The notes beneath the pieces were generated by a model. It searched no databases. It was not told the DNA's origin and was given only the letters and a program-made list of their open reading frames with translations. From Wuchereria bancrofti (taxonomy: Eukaryota; Nematoda; Chromadorea; Rhabditida; Onchocercidae), in the NCBI GenBank assembly GCA_005281725.1, contig SSBO01000008.1, forward strand, positions 1,426,001-1,490,000: DNA of 64,000 nt, given 5' to 3'. Of this stretch, positions 13,332-23,895 are shown in pieces. The translations under genes and the position numbers were made by a program. Within the stretch, counting starts at the first letter, position 1; every line of letters begins with the position of its first letter.

Positions 13332-16300
13332 ATGCAACCGCAACGGCGACGTCATAATGGTTGCACTTGGCCTCCGTCATTTTTACAATTACTTTTTTGG
13401 GTAACAATACCCATAATAGCTTCCAGTACTGCATTTTTGCTCATTCCTTTGCATGTATTATACGCACCTATTGCCGTATTTACTGCGACAATATGGCTTA
13501 TACTACAAATTATTATATTAACATGCATCGATCCAGCAGTAAACAATTTACAAAAAAATCAAGTACCAGCATATTTTGATGCTAGCAAACATGAGCATGT
13601 TATCGAGAATCTCTTTTGCAATATTTGTTTAATTAATGTGTTAGTAAATTTATATTTCTCTATGAAATTAATTTTCACTTTTTTTAACTCGTTCATATTT
13701 TAGGATAGATAGATAGATATTAAATAAGTTATTTACATGCTATGCTAAAACAAGGCGCAATAAAATTTTACATAATTAAGCGCAGTGGTATGTATAATGC
13801 TTAATTTATCTAATAAACTTCCATACTTTTTAGGATAGAAAAATATTTTAGATAAGTTATCTTCATGCTATGATAAAGTAAAGAGCAATAAAAATATCCG
13901 TTCCGGTCTCAGTCAGCCGGTTTCGTTAACTACTCTTTCTCAATCCCCTATGCAATTCTATAATGAAAAAAAAAAGCCGTAAAAAAAAGCCGGGCCTAAA
14001 ACAAGGCCTACATCTCTAACGGGAATATCTATTTTAGAAATGAGTAATTTTTGAAATGTAAAAATATGAGTGGTATTATAGCTTATAAATTTATTTTATA
14101 AAATGAATTATGATGTATCTGTTAAAATATTCCACTTTCATATTTTAGGATAGATAGATATTAAATAAGTTATTTACATGGTATGATAAAGCAAGGCGCA
14201 ATAAAATTTTATATAATTAAGCGCAGTTGTCTTAATTTATCTTATAAACTATTCGTAAGTAAGTAAGAATATATTTGTTTATTTTTTTCACTCATAAATT
14301 TATAATTGAAAATGAATTGTAGAGATTCCACTTGTAAGCATTGTCGTCAATGCAATAAATGTATATCTGGATTTGATCATCATTGCAAATGGCTTAACAA
14401 TTGCATTGGTGCGGTAAATTATAGGTTAGTTTTCACAAAAAAAAAAAAAAATTTCGCTCATTTTTAAGGATAATTTTTTTTTTATTTTTTTCATTTTTTG
14501 TAAGAAGCAAAGAGGAAGCGGAAGTGAAACAAAATTTTTGATCAATTTTTATTCGCATTCTTTAATTCTTCCTGCAAACGTCTTTTTATTTTTGACTTTT
14601 TCGAGTTGAAAAAAACTTTTTTTTTAATTTAATCAAAAAAGCATTAAGAATGATTATTGAGTTACTTTCTGAAATTTATCCGCTAAATTTTCTCATTTTA
14701 TTGTTAGCAAAATGAAATATTTCACAATTTGTATCACTATTTTTAGATTATTTTTATTGTTAGTGTTATCAGTGTGTCTTATATCAACTCTCATATCAAC
14801 ATGTCTGCTTATCGTTATAGTGATATCATTTATCAGTATTGGATTACTTCCACATGCAGGTAATTGTATTTTATCAGGAATTTAGTATACTTTTTTTTTT
14901 TTTTAGTGTACTTATCAGGAATTTAGTATATAATGAAATCTGAATGTTTTCGGTATATTAAATAATAGATGGGTAAATTAAATGATATGTGGGTATATTA
15001 AATAATATGTGGGTATACTAAATGATATGTGGGTAAATTAAATGATATGGGGGTATATTAAATAATAGATGAGTAAATTAAATAATACGTGGGTGTAATA
15101 AATGATATGTGGGTATATTAAATAACAGATGGGTAAATTAAATAATAGGTGAGTGTATTAAACAATATGTGAGTATATTAAATAGATGGGTAAATTAAAT
15201 GATATGTGGGTACATTAAATAATATATGGGTATACTAAATGATATGTATTATAATAAAATAGAAAGAATTAGTAAATCAAAAAGTTGAAATTGCAATATT
15301 TATGATATTTGATATAAAAAAAGAAAAAAAGAAAAAAGAAAAAGGAAGAAATGAAATAAAAAAAATTTTTTTTTTTTACATTTCAGATAAATTACCAATA
15401 AAATTATTATTATGGCAAGGTTTATGCTTTGCTGTTTGTATTTTATATTCAACGGTTGCTATTATGTGCGCACATTTGCTCTATTTTCATTATAAATTAT
15501 GTTAGTCATTTTAGGATTACTCATGCAATATGACTAAATGCACTTGTTTTGTTCCACAAAAGCAATAAAGTAATTCAAATATCTTTTAGAAAGAATATAG
15601 TTTTCTAAGAATATATATTTTTTTCAGAAAAGAATGTATTTTCAAAAAAAAAAAATAGTTGAAATGATAATTATAGAAGCAATTTATTCATTTTTTTTTT
15701 TATCGTTTTATAATAAAATTTATTTATTCATTTGCAGGGCAACGTGGCATGACAACATATCATTTCATACGGAGTAATAGAAGATGCAAGGTATGGTTAT
15801 TTTCAATTAAAGTAAGAATTATCAGTGTTCTTTATAATTCAGCATGAAAAGTTTTTTTTTTTTTTGCTTTTTTTGTTATTTATGATAGCTTTTATTTGTA
15901 TTTCTTTATATGAAGAAGTGAAAAAATTACAAAATAAAATTTAACTTTGACACTTGTTTTTCTCTTTTCCATGTGAACGAAAAAATAAATAATGTTAAAG
16001 TTTTAAAAACAATGTTAGAGAGAAGAATAAATATCGCTTTTGTTTTTTCCACTTTTTTTTGTGGTATACAGTAATATATAAATTGTTAAAACAAAATTTT
16101 ATATTTTGTTTTGCACCTATAAAAAATTATTTTTGTAAGCAAATAATTTCAAAATTTAAGATATGAAAATATTTTGTTTGTAGAGATAAAAATTTTCATA
16201 ATTTAATTTTTTATAATTCGGAATTTAATTTTTTATAATTAATTTACATTTCTGTTTAGAATAATCAGCAGGAGCAGCAGGAGGAGCAAGAGAAAAATCT

Positions 16301-16460
16301 ATCAATGAATGTCAACACAATACCTGGTTTAATTCCACTAGAAAAAACTTGTTCCAAACTAAATGTTATTAAATCAAGAGCTATCCATGATTCTAACATT
16401 GATAAACCATTTGTTTCTTTCACATTTCAAGAAAATTTCACTAATAATGAACTCAAATGA
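13332..16460 (+). CDS. DHHC palmitoyltransferase, ZDHHC1/ZDHHC11 type
   Basis: Predicted multi-pass membrane enzyme that transfers palmitate to cysteines of target proteins. Six exons join in phase: 13332-13639, 14323-14424, 14747-14859, 15387-15500, 15738-15790, 16260-16460 (296 residues from the ATG at 13332). The N-terminus has a basic RRRHNG stretch, a WPPSFLQ motif and two hydrophobic segments, then a [13 protein letters not shown] motif typical of ZDHHC1/11. The cysteine-rich domain in exon 2 reads [10 protein letters not shown] followed by the catalytic DHHC at about residues 121-124 ([13 protein letters not shown]). Two further hydrophobic segments are in exons 3 and 4, and GMTTYHFI (exon 5) is the usual TTxE-like juxtamembrane motif. 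The tail is glutamine-rich. The frame stays open upstream to an acceptor at 13288, so a 5' exon and an earlier start are possible. A polyA signal follows the stop by about 60 bases. Confidence 0.88.
13690..14250 (+). repeat. Intronic repeat units in the DHHC gene
   Basis: Two well-preserved copies (about 13693-13830 and 14143-14250) share the series ttaggatagatagat, attaaataagttatttacatg, aaggcgcaataaaatttta and aattaagcgcag. A third, shorter and more divergent copy starts at about 13831. Between them is a GC-richer insert (13900-14020). The units look like fragments of a dispersed nematode repeat; I do not recognise the family. Confidence 0.6.
14940..15250 (+). repeat. Minisatellite in the DHHC gene intron
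   Basis: About 15 imperfect units of roughly 19-20 bases (consensus like gatatgtgggtatattaaat), alternating gggtaaattaaat and gggtatattaaat variants. It lies inside the intron between exons 3 and 4 of the DHHC gene. Confidence 0.85.
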
Positions 16461-16519
16461 TACAAATATTAGAGACAATGCTCATTTCATTTTATGTATT
16501 TTTTAAGGTTGTACTTTAT

Positions 16520-16525
16520 AATAAA
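16520..16525 (+). terminator. PolyA signal of the DHHC gene
   Basis: AATAAA 60 bases after the TGA stop at 16458-16460, at a normal distance for a short nematode 3' UTR. Confidence 0.55.
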
Positions 16526-17403
16526 TGCTTGTATTATGAACAAAATGAAGGAACTCATAAATAGAATTTCAATTTTACTATTTCCGAAGAGAAACAATAG
16601 AACGAAATTTCCAGTTGGATCGTGTTTACTTTTTGAGCTTTTTTAAATTTTAATAGAGCATTTATTTTTTTTTAGTGATTTTTAAGCTGCACTTTTTCCA
16701 TGTCAACTTTGTCACATTTCTTGTTTGCCATAGATTTGATAAGCTGAGCTTAACATCAATATGCTTCTTTTATGAGATAAATATTATCTCTCTTTCAAAT
16801 ATTTCAAGCAAATCTCACAATTAATAGATTGCCTTGCATTAGTAATAGATTGTAATAATTCTAAATGATTCTATAAAAATTTCATTCTTTACTTCTCATC
16901 TAAGCATATAGTGACAAATGCGCTAATGCTAACAAGAAATATTCGTATAGAAGTGATTAAGAAGTATCGCTTTAAAGTTGTTTCACTTTCGACTTAATTT
17001 AAAAATTGATTTTTGATCTTAAATACAAGTCGTTTTAATGTCCTCGGCGGAAGGAACATTTGTGAATGAGTGGAATGCAGATGTGAAATTTGCAGAACAT
17101 TGAGAACCTTCAGTGATGGCGGTGAATGTACAATATGACAAAGAATGATTGATAGATGTTCTGAAATAGCAGCAAACTAAAAGATAATTGTTGTCGCTAA
17201 AATTTTTAAACAAAAAAAAAAAAAAAACATGGAAGATGAAAAGTTATAAAATGAGTGTCATCAGTGTCATCATTTCCTCTCTAATCGACTAATGTTGATA
17301 CAACGGATTTGATCTTTGTTCTCTTGAGACTTCTGGAAAGGACGAGAAAGTGATAATGGTAAGCTGGCTGGTGGCTTTTTAAATATCATATAGTGATGCA
17401 AAA
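16526..17403. other. Intergenic region between the DHHC gene and the retroelement cluster
   Basis: Almost 900 bases without a supported gene. Open frames on the minus strand near 17019-17213 have no splice or family support. The retroelement cluster begins at 17404. Confidence 0.4.
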
Positions 17404-17814
17404 TGTATTAACTGCCAGGTATTTTATTTTGCCTCAAACTTGGGTAATTAAAACCAACAAATAACATTATAACAACGCGTAACGAATAGATATAATTATA
17501 AAACACTAAAATACTATCAAAAACCACCCAAAAACGTAGAACGAATAATCGTAATGGGGATGGTTGGTTAGTTTATATACCGAAATAAACTGACAACCGA
17601 AATCCGGCAGAGAACATTTAATTGATGTAAACCAAAGGTTGCTAACAAAGGATTTCTTTTTGCTGTGTGAGAAAAAGGAAGTAATCGGCATAATGGCTTA
17701 AAGATCTGGACATAAATTAATTACAAATGCAAAATTATTTGATGATTGATTTATCAGACATCTGGCAAAGTATTAGGATTTGAATGTAATTTAAATGTAT
17801 CGTTTTTTACGACA
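17404..17814 (-). repeat. LTR of a BEL/Pao-like retroelement (copy A, reverse orientation)
   Basis: The reverse complement of this segment matches the LTR at 19390-19790 almost base for base over its whole length. Read on the minus strand it begins TGTCG and ends TACA, the TG..CA termini of an LTR. It lies directly next to the reversed 3' end of an envelope-like sequence, so it is the 3' LTR of a minus-strand copy. Confidence 0.75.
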
Positions 17815-18333
17815 CTCCCGACCCGGGAAGGCTGTTATTTGGTAGTGCGTGAAGTTTGTAATAAATTGGAGTTTGTAAAATTTCCATTGGGATAATTTCA
17901 ACCCTTTGATGGTTTGAATTTCTACAACGTAAGAGATTAAATACAGAATAAATCAATGTGAAATTAGACTTAAAGGCAATAAGTACAATTGATATTACCA
18001 AAATGATTAGTCCAATTATAATCAGTTTTCAGTGCGAAAAAAATTGCTCCAATTTGGCTTATAAGTACGCTGTCGTCTTTTCGAATTCTGTTTCGAGTTG
18101 TTCTGGTAATTCTTCTCCTTCTTGACTGAGTTCGTCTCAAATTTCTGGTGTTTCTTGTGGTTTGAGAATCGGATCGATCGTTTGTTGATTCTGTGCTAGT
18201 ATTTCTAGTGCTGCATTGATTTTATCGATTTCAAATTTACTTATTAATCCGCCTCTAAATTCAATAATTTTCGATTTAAGCAGATCAGACTCACACGGTG
18301 CAATTAATAATTTTCCGTCTATTCTTTTAGCTA
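17807..18333 (-). pseudogene. Retroelement envelope-like C-terminal fragment (copy A)
   Basis: Minus-strand fragment of the same envelope-like gene that is longest at 21256-22509. It covers the C-terminal part: a hydrophobic membrane segment (ending VISIVLIAF), a short cytoplasmic tail and part of the ectodomain. In-frame stops lie between ectodomain and membrane segment, at the same places as in the other copy. Homology with that copy ends abruptly at about 18333, a breakpoint. Non-functional. Confidence 0.65.
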
Positions 18334-18471
18334 GGTATGAAAGTTCTGGAAACCGAATAGAACACAGAGGAACTCCAGGAACCCATTACAATACGAACTA
18401 GAAACAATACAAAATGACAACTTCAATCAAAGGGGGTAAGTAAGAGTAACTTAATTGTTTCATTTTTATCA

Positions 18472-18757
18472 GTGTCTATGCTTTATATTTTAATGATACA
18501 AGTGGAAGAAAGGAGAGAATACCAGTGGAAATCGGGAATACCATTCAATATTCCGGAAAAATGGAATTGTGAAGAAACCACGGCACAGAACTCCACTCTG
18601 TTTCAAGTTAGTGTTTACACTCGAAACCCCATCACAGTCCCTGCGATCAAATGTAATAATATCACCCGAACTGTGTGTACTAAAACATTTCTCTGGCTTT
18701 CATTATCAGTAATTTCGGACCAAACAACTACTTCCGCACCGTCAACAGAAACAATGT
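18472..18757 (+). pseudogene. Possible envelope-like N-terminal fragment (plus strand)
   Basis: A plus-strand open frame with two spaced cysteines, several N-glycosylation sites (NST, NIT) and a Thr/Ser-rich segment. Its end (about 18740-18755) matches the reverse complement of the sequence just upstream of the antisense env ORF, at 22509-22524, which suggests that it is the upstream part of the same envelope gene in opposite orientation. A possible intron (gtaagt at about 18437, ttatcag before 18472) precedes it. Assignment is inference. Confidence 0.4.
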
Positions 18758-19044
18758 TTTTTCAAACATTTAATCATTTAAAAGAAATAAAAATTGTATA
18801 ATACAAAATCATGAATTATTAAAGCAATGATTGATAACAGTGATTGTTGGAAAGAAGCAAGAAATTTTTAAGAGTTCATAAATTTGAGAGAAGTTATCAA
18901 TAAAATTGCTAACAGATTTAAATTAAATAAAAACAAAGTAAGCATATTATAATGAAAAATATTTTTTCATTTCACCACTGAATAAATGTAAACAAATCAG
19001 ATCATTGAATTGAAATGAAGTAAATCAATTTAACATTTCCAACG
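18758..19044 (+). repeat. Left arm of a 290-bp inverted repeat
   Basis: This segment and 23610-23895 are reverse complements with only occasional mismatches. It is AT-rich and non-coding. The right copy begins immediately after the ambiguous base at 23609, so the pair marks a junction in the retroelement cluster. Confidence 0.8.
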
Positions 19045-19389
19045 AATCAATAATATTTGTATAATAAACATAAATCAGTTTATACCAAATAACTATAATT
19101 TTTGAAATTTTGCATACAACATTTCTTATCAGTTGAAATTACCCTTCAAATTATGTCAGATAATATTTCAGTGAACCAATTGTCATATAGAATTAGCTCC
19201 TGTAAATTATTTAATCCATTTATTAATCAGCCAACAAGCACGATTATTCAGCAACTGATACCAATGATAAGAAGAAATCAATGATAAGAAAACTCTTCTA
19301 TCTCTGCTATTTCATTTTTTTAAAAATTTTCCCTGCAATTTCTTTAAGCGCGCCATTATTGACATCCACACTGCATGCACGATATGCAC
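19045..19389. other. Spacer before LTR copy B
   Basis: About 345 bases of AT-rich sequence between the 290-bp inverted-repeat arm and the LTR. A 60-codon open frame at 19102-19284 has no recognisable family. Nothing else seen. Confidence 0.35.
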
Positions 19390-19790
19390 TGTCGTAAAAA
19401 ATGATACATTTAAATTACATTCAAATCCTAATACTTTGCCAGATGTCTGATAAATCAATCATCAAATCATTTTGCATTTGTAATTAATCTATGTCCAGAT
19501 CTTTAAGCCGATTACTCCTTTTTCTCACACAGCAAAAAGAAATCCTTTGTTAGCAATCTTTGGTTACATCAATTAAATGTTCTCTGCCGGATTTCGGTTG
19601 TCAGTTTAGTTCGGTATATAAACTAACCAACCATTCCCATTACGATTATTAATTCTACGTTTTTGGGTGGTTTTTGATATTATTTTAGTGTTTTATAATT
19701 ATATCTATTCGTTACGCGTTGTTATAATGTTATTTGTTGGTTTTAATTACCCAAGTTTGAGGCAAAATAAAATACCTGGCAGTCAATACA
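19390..19790 (+). repeat. 5' LTR of a BEL/Pao-like retroelement (copy B)
   Basis: A 401-base segment beginning TGTCG and ending TACA, matching the reversed copy at 17404-17814 along its full length with scattered differences. It contains a possible TATA-like stretch (ggtatataaac) and is followed after a short spacer by a primer-binding-site-like TGGTGCCCGAGG and then gag, which fixes its role as a 5' LTR. Confidence 0.75.
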
Positions 19791-19807
19791 TTCCACGACA
19801 AAGTTTT

Positions 19808-19822
19808 TGGTGCCCGAGGTGA
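19808..19822 (+). other. Putative tRNA primer-binding site
   Basis: TGGTGCCCGAGGTGA starts 17 bases after the LTR end. A TGG-initial motif complementary to a tRNA 3' CCA end is expected just inside a 5' LTR. The gap to the LTR is larger than usual, so the exact LTR end or the site is uncertain. Confidence 0.45.
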
Positions 19823-19825
19823 GGT

Positions 19826-21127
19826 ATGTCTGCCAGCATAATTGTAAGAGCGAAATCGGTAAAAGCAAATCTCGAGGAATTTCTCGATGAAATACGACAA
19901 ATAGATCTAATTCCTTTAGACTAAAAAGCAACAATAGAAGCATTGTGCCAGCAACATGAAACGAAAGCAAGAATCATCAAGGAAAAATTGATGCGTCTCG
20001 AAAAGTACATTGGCACTCTTGAAAAAATCAACGACAAATGGTTACAATACATTCAACAAACCCCAATGTCGCAAAGGTAGAAAGAAGAAGAGAAATATGA
20101 AGAAATGGTAACTGATGATAGAGGTATTTTAAATTTAATCAACATAGGTACGGATACCATTATAACCTTATCAATGTATAAGGACGATGCCGAGTTAGCT
20201 CTTAAACGCTTAAAACGAAATAAGGAACCCAGTCTAACTGAATGTCGTCCAGTAGTAAATTTGCCTCAACTATCGTTACCAACGTTTAGGATTTTAAAAC
20301 ATGGAGAGAGTTTTGGAGTAGTTTTGAAGCTTCCGTACACTCTCAAAACATACTCGACATACAAAAGTTAAATTATTTAGTTTCTTGTCTAAAAGGAAGC
20401 ACCCTACAGCTAATAAGAGGTTATGATAGGGCACCTGAAAATTATGAAATTATAAGAGAATTACTAGTGGAAAAATTTGGTCGTATTTCCACCATAAGAA
20501 AATTACTGTACAATGAACTCATATCTATAAAACGAAACGACCGAAATTGGAAAACAATAGTCGAAGAAATGGAAAGAATGCTAAGGCAGTTAGAAGCAAC
20601 TGGCAAAAACGTAGAGCAGCCTACCATTAAAACTATAATAGAATCCAAATTACCAAATTGGATACTGAACCAGGTTTATCAACAAAAAGAAAATGACTAG
20701 TGGTCCGTAATAAAAGTTCGACAGTTTCTTAGAAAAACAATCAACAGAAACGACCAAATAATGGAATGGCAATATTCGAATAGCGTGAATGAAAGAAACT
20801 TGATTAGACGCCATCCTAATTCAATCATTCCAGAAACCTCCGCATTGATTGCAATGAAACAATCAAAGCAAATTAGAGATACCGCTACTGTCGAAAAGAT
20901 CCAGCCAAATCAAGAGAGATCAGATTGGTTGACAAACAAGAAAAAGAGACCTTGTATTATTTTCTGCAACAAAAATCACTGGGATAGCAAGTGTCACATA
21001 TATTCTACAGTCGAGCAACGAACTGATCGATTGAAGAAAGTCAATGTCTGCTCTAATTGCTTTAAGCCTGGACATAGGGAATTCGACTGCAGGAAAAAAG
21101 CAAGTTGTTTTTATTGTAAGGAAAAGG
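19826..21127 (+). pseudogene. Decayed gag of a BEL/Pao-like retroelement
   Basis: Starts at the ATG at 19826 behind LTR and primer site. The reading frame has in-frame stops at 19922 and 20078, a frame change near 20290 and a further stop at 20698. The pieces show an N-terminal coiled-coil-like segment, a DUF1759-type capsid-like region (LPQLSLPTF, later FGRISTIRKLLYNEL and ESKLPNWI) and a nucleocapsid part with zinc knuckles: CIIFCNKNHWDSKC and CSNCFKPGHREFDC (C-x2-C-x4-H-x4-C). A third knuckle beginning CFYC is cut off where the sequence switches at about 21122 into reversed LTR. This domain order is typical of BEL/Pao elements. No protease, reverse transcriptase or integrase follows. Non-functional. 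Confidence 0.75.
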
Positions 21128-21534
21128 AAGTAATTAGCATAATGGCTTAAAGATCTGGACATAGATTAATTACAAATGCAAAATTATTTGATGATTGATT
21201 TATCAGACATCTGGCAAAGTATTAGGATTTGAATGTAATTTAAATGTATCGTTTTTTACGACACTCCCGACCCGACAAGGTTGTTATTTGGTAGTGCGTG
21301 AAGTTTGTAATAAATTGGAGTTTGTACAATTTCCATTGGGATAATTTCAACCCTTTGATGGTTTGAATTTCTACAACGTAAGAGATTAAATACAGAATAA
21401 ATCAATGTGAAATTAGACTTAAAGGCAATAAGTACAATTGATATTACCAAAATGATTAGTCCAATTATAATCAGTTTTCAGTGCGAAAAAAATTGCTCCA
21501 ATTTGGCTTATAAGTACGCTGTCGTCTTTTCGAA
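20456..21534 (+). repeat. Left arm of a 1.08-kb inverted repeat
   Basis: Matches the reverse complement of 22528-23608 essentially base for base: the translated pieces in the two arms (77, 129 and 64 residues) are identical. The arm runs through three different element parts in a row: gag, reversed LTR fragment, reversed envelope tail. Homology ends at the inner side at a shared gaattcg. Confidence 0.9.
21124..21252 (-). repeat. LTR fragment (reverse orientation)
   Basis: About 130 bases matching the first third of the LTR in reverse (compare 17680-17814). It is fused to gag at a short shared aaaaggaa and leads directly into the reversed env tail, as in copy A. Confidence 0.7.
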
Positions 21535-22509
21535 TTCTGTTTCGAGTTGTTCTGGTAATTCTTCTCCTTCTTGACTGAGTTCGTCTCAAATTTCTGGTGT
21601 TTCTTGTGGTTTGAGAATCGGATCGATTGTTTGTTGATTCTGTGCTAGTATTTCTAATGCTGCATTGATTTTATCGATTTCAAATTTACTTATTAATCCG
21701 CCTCTAAATTCAATAATTTTCGAATTAAGCAAATCGGACTCACACGGTGCAGTTAATAATTTTTCGTCTATTCTTTTAGCTATCATGTCGTTTCTTTGCA
21801 ACAATAGATTCGCGGCGAGAGTTGGATTATCCAATGACAACCACTCGATTAATAATAACAGATTGTTCCGATTTTCACAAGTCCGTTGTTCCACTAGTTT
21901 TAATTGCTGTTGAAACTCTTGTTGCAAACTATCGAATAAGTATTGAAATTTCGTATTTTCGGGATCATTATTGTCCTCTTGATATGTTTCCATCATCATT
22001 AGTTTACCTACAGCTGAAGCAAGTGCCAAGTTCATGTTTCTCCTGCTTCTAGCATTAGCGATCTTCGTCACAATGTTAATGACAATGTCACCATTCATTA
22101 GACTAGGATTGGTGAAATTGCAATTTTCACTTCTAAATGTTTTGTTTTCCTTACTGAAGACGAATGATGTTTGTAGTTCGTCTATGATAACATGATTTTC
22201 ATATATTTGAGCATCAAAAAATCCCACCTCACTGTATAAACATTTTTTTGTCATTTGTTGGACGTTCCAGAGAACGATGCTAGTGTTGGTGTTGCATTTC
22301 CCGTCTTGTGTAGTGCAATTCTCTGCGGTTTCAAAATCCGACACAAACCCATTTCCATCGTAAAGAAATATTTCTCCTTCTGTTAATACCAAATTTGTTG
22401 TTGCTTGGTATCTAACTCCCAACCATCCATAGGAGTAGTGTACTTGATTGGTTGTTGTCCATTTGTTATGGGAAATTTGGGTTAATTTACTTCCATCCAT
22501 AAATTCCAC
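21256..22509 (-). pseudogene. Envelope-like gene of a BEL/Pao-like retroelement, decayed
   Basis: The longest open frame of the window (21586-22509, 307 codons, minus strand) plus a continuation in the same frame after in-frame stops. The open part has paired cysteines, several N-glycosylation sites (NCT, NTS, NKT, NFT), a basic RSRR stretch followed by an alanine/leucine-rich segment (LALASAVGKL), then a heptad-like region and C-terminal half rich in Leu/Asn. After three stop codons (from 21588 downward) the frame resumes with a hydrophobic membrane segment and a short tail ending at 21256. This layout of ectodomain, basic site, helical region, membrane anchor and tail resembles envelope-like proteins of nematode BEL/Pao elements. 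Identity as env is inference from layout and from gag next to it. The start region is cut off at about 22509. Confidence 0.6.
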
Positions 22510-22527
22510 AAGTTTCTGTTGACGGTG

Positions 22528-23608
22528 AATTCGAAAAGACGACAGCGTACTTATAAGCCAAATTGGAGCAATTTTTTTCGCACTGAAAACTGATTATAAT
22601 TGGACTAATCATTTTGGTAATATCAATTGTACTTATTGCCTTTAAGTCTAATTTCACATTGATTTATTCTGTATTTAATCTCTTACGTTGTAGAAATTCA
22701 AACCATCAAAGGGTTGAAATTATCCCAATGGAAATTGTACAAACTCCAATTTATTACAAACTTCACGCACTACCAAATAACAACCTTGTCGGGTCGGGAG
22801 TGTCGTAAAAAACGATACATTTAAATTACATTCAAATCCTAATACTTTGCCAGATGTCTGATAAATCAATCATCAAATAATTTTGCATTTGTAATTAATC
22901 TATGTCCAGATCTTTAAGCCATTATGCTAATTACTTCCTTTTCCTTACAATAAAAACAACTTGCTTTTTTCCTGCAGTCGAATTCCCTATGTCCAGGCTT
23001 AAAGCAATTAGAGCAGACATTGACTTTCTTCAATCGATCAGTTCGTTGCTCGACTGTAGAATATATGTGACACTTGCTATCCCAGTGATTTTTGTTGCAG
23101 AAAATAATACAAGGTCTCTTTTTCTTGTTTGTCAACCAATCTGATCTCTCTTGATTTGGCTGGATCTTTTCGACAGTAGCGGTATCTCTAATTTGCTTTG
23201 ATTGTTTCATTGCAATCAATGCGGAGGTTTCTGGAATGATTGAATTAGGATGGCGTCTAATCAAGTTTCTTTCATTCACGCTATTCGAATATTGCCATTC
23301 CATTATTTGGTCGTTTCTGTTGATTGTTTTTCTAAGAAACTGTCGAACTTTTATTACGGACCACTAGTCATTTTCTTTTTGTTGATAAACCTGGTTCAGT
23401 ATCCAATTTGGTAATTTGGATTCTATTATAGTTTTAATGGTAGGCTGCTCTACGTTTTTGCCAGTTGCTTCTAACTGCCTTAGCATTCTTTCCATTTCTT
23501 CGACTATTGTTTTCCAATTTCGGTCGTTTCGTTTTATAGATATGAGTTCATTGTACAGTAATTTTCTTATGGTGGAAATACGACCAAATTTTTCCACTAG
23601 TAATTCTC
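22528..23608 (-). repeat. Right arm of the 1.08-kb inverted repeat
   Basis: Reverse complement of 20456-21534. It carries, in order, the env tail (22614-22808, now on plus), the LTR fragment (about 22810-22938, plus), and gag pieces on the minus strand (22914-23303 and 23364-23597). It stops abruptly at the ambiguous base at 23609. Confidence 0.9.
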
Positions 23609-23609
23609 N
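23609..23609. other. Ambiguous base N at a repeat junction
   Basis: The only N of the window. It lies exactly where the right arm of the 1.08-kb inverted repeat meets the right arm of the 290-bp inverted repeat, so it probably marks an assembly join. Confidence 0.9.
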
Positions 23610-23895
23610 TTGGAAATGTTAAATTGATTTACTTCATTTCAATTCAATGATCTGATTTGTTTACATTTATTCAGTGGTGAAATGAAAAAATATTTTTCAT
23701 TATAATATGCTTACTTTGTTTTTATTTAATTTAAATCTGTTAGCAATTTTATTGATAACTTCTCTCAAATTTATGAACTCTTAAAAATTTCTTGCTTCTT
23801 TCCAACAGTCACTGTTATCAATCATTACTTTAATAATTCATGATTTTGTATTATACAATTTTTATTTCTTTTAAATGATTAAATGTTTGAAAAAA
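23610..23895 (-). repeat. Right arm of the 290-bp inverted repeat
   Basis: Reverse complement of 18758-19044. Homology ends near 23892 within a tgtttgaaaaaa stretch, after which the sequences differ completely. Confidence 0.8.

Noticed and set aside
21665..22052. Plus-strand ORFs over the env region
   Set aside because: They are shadows of the minus-strand envelope-like ORF.
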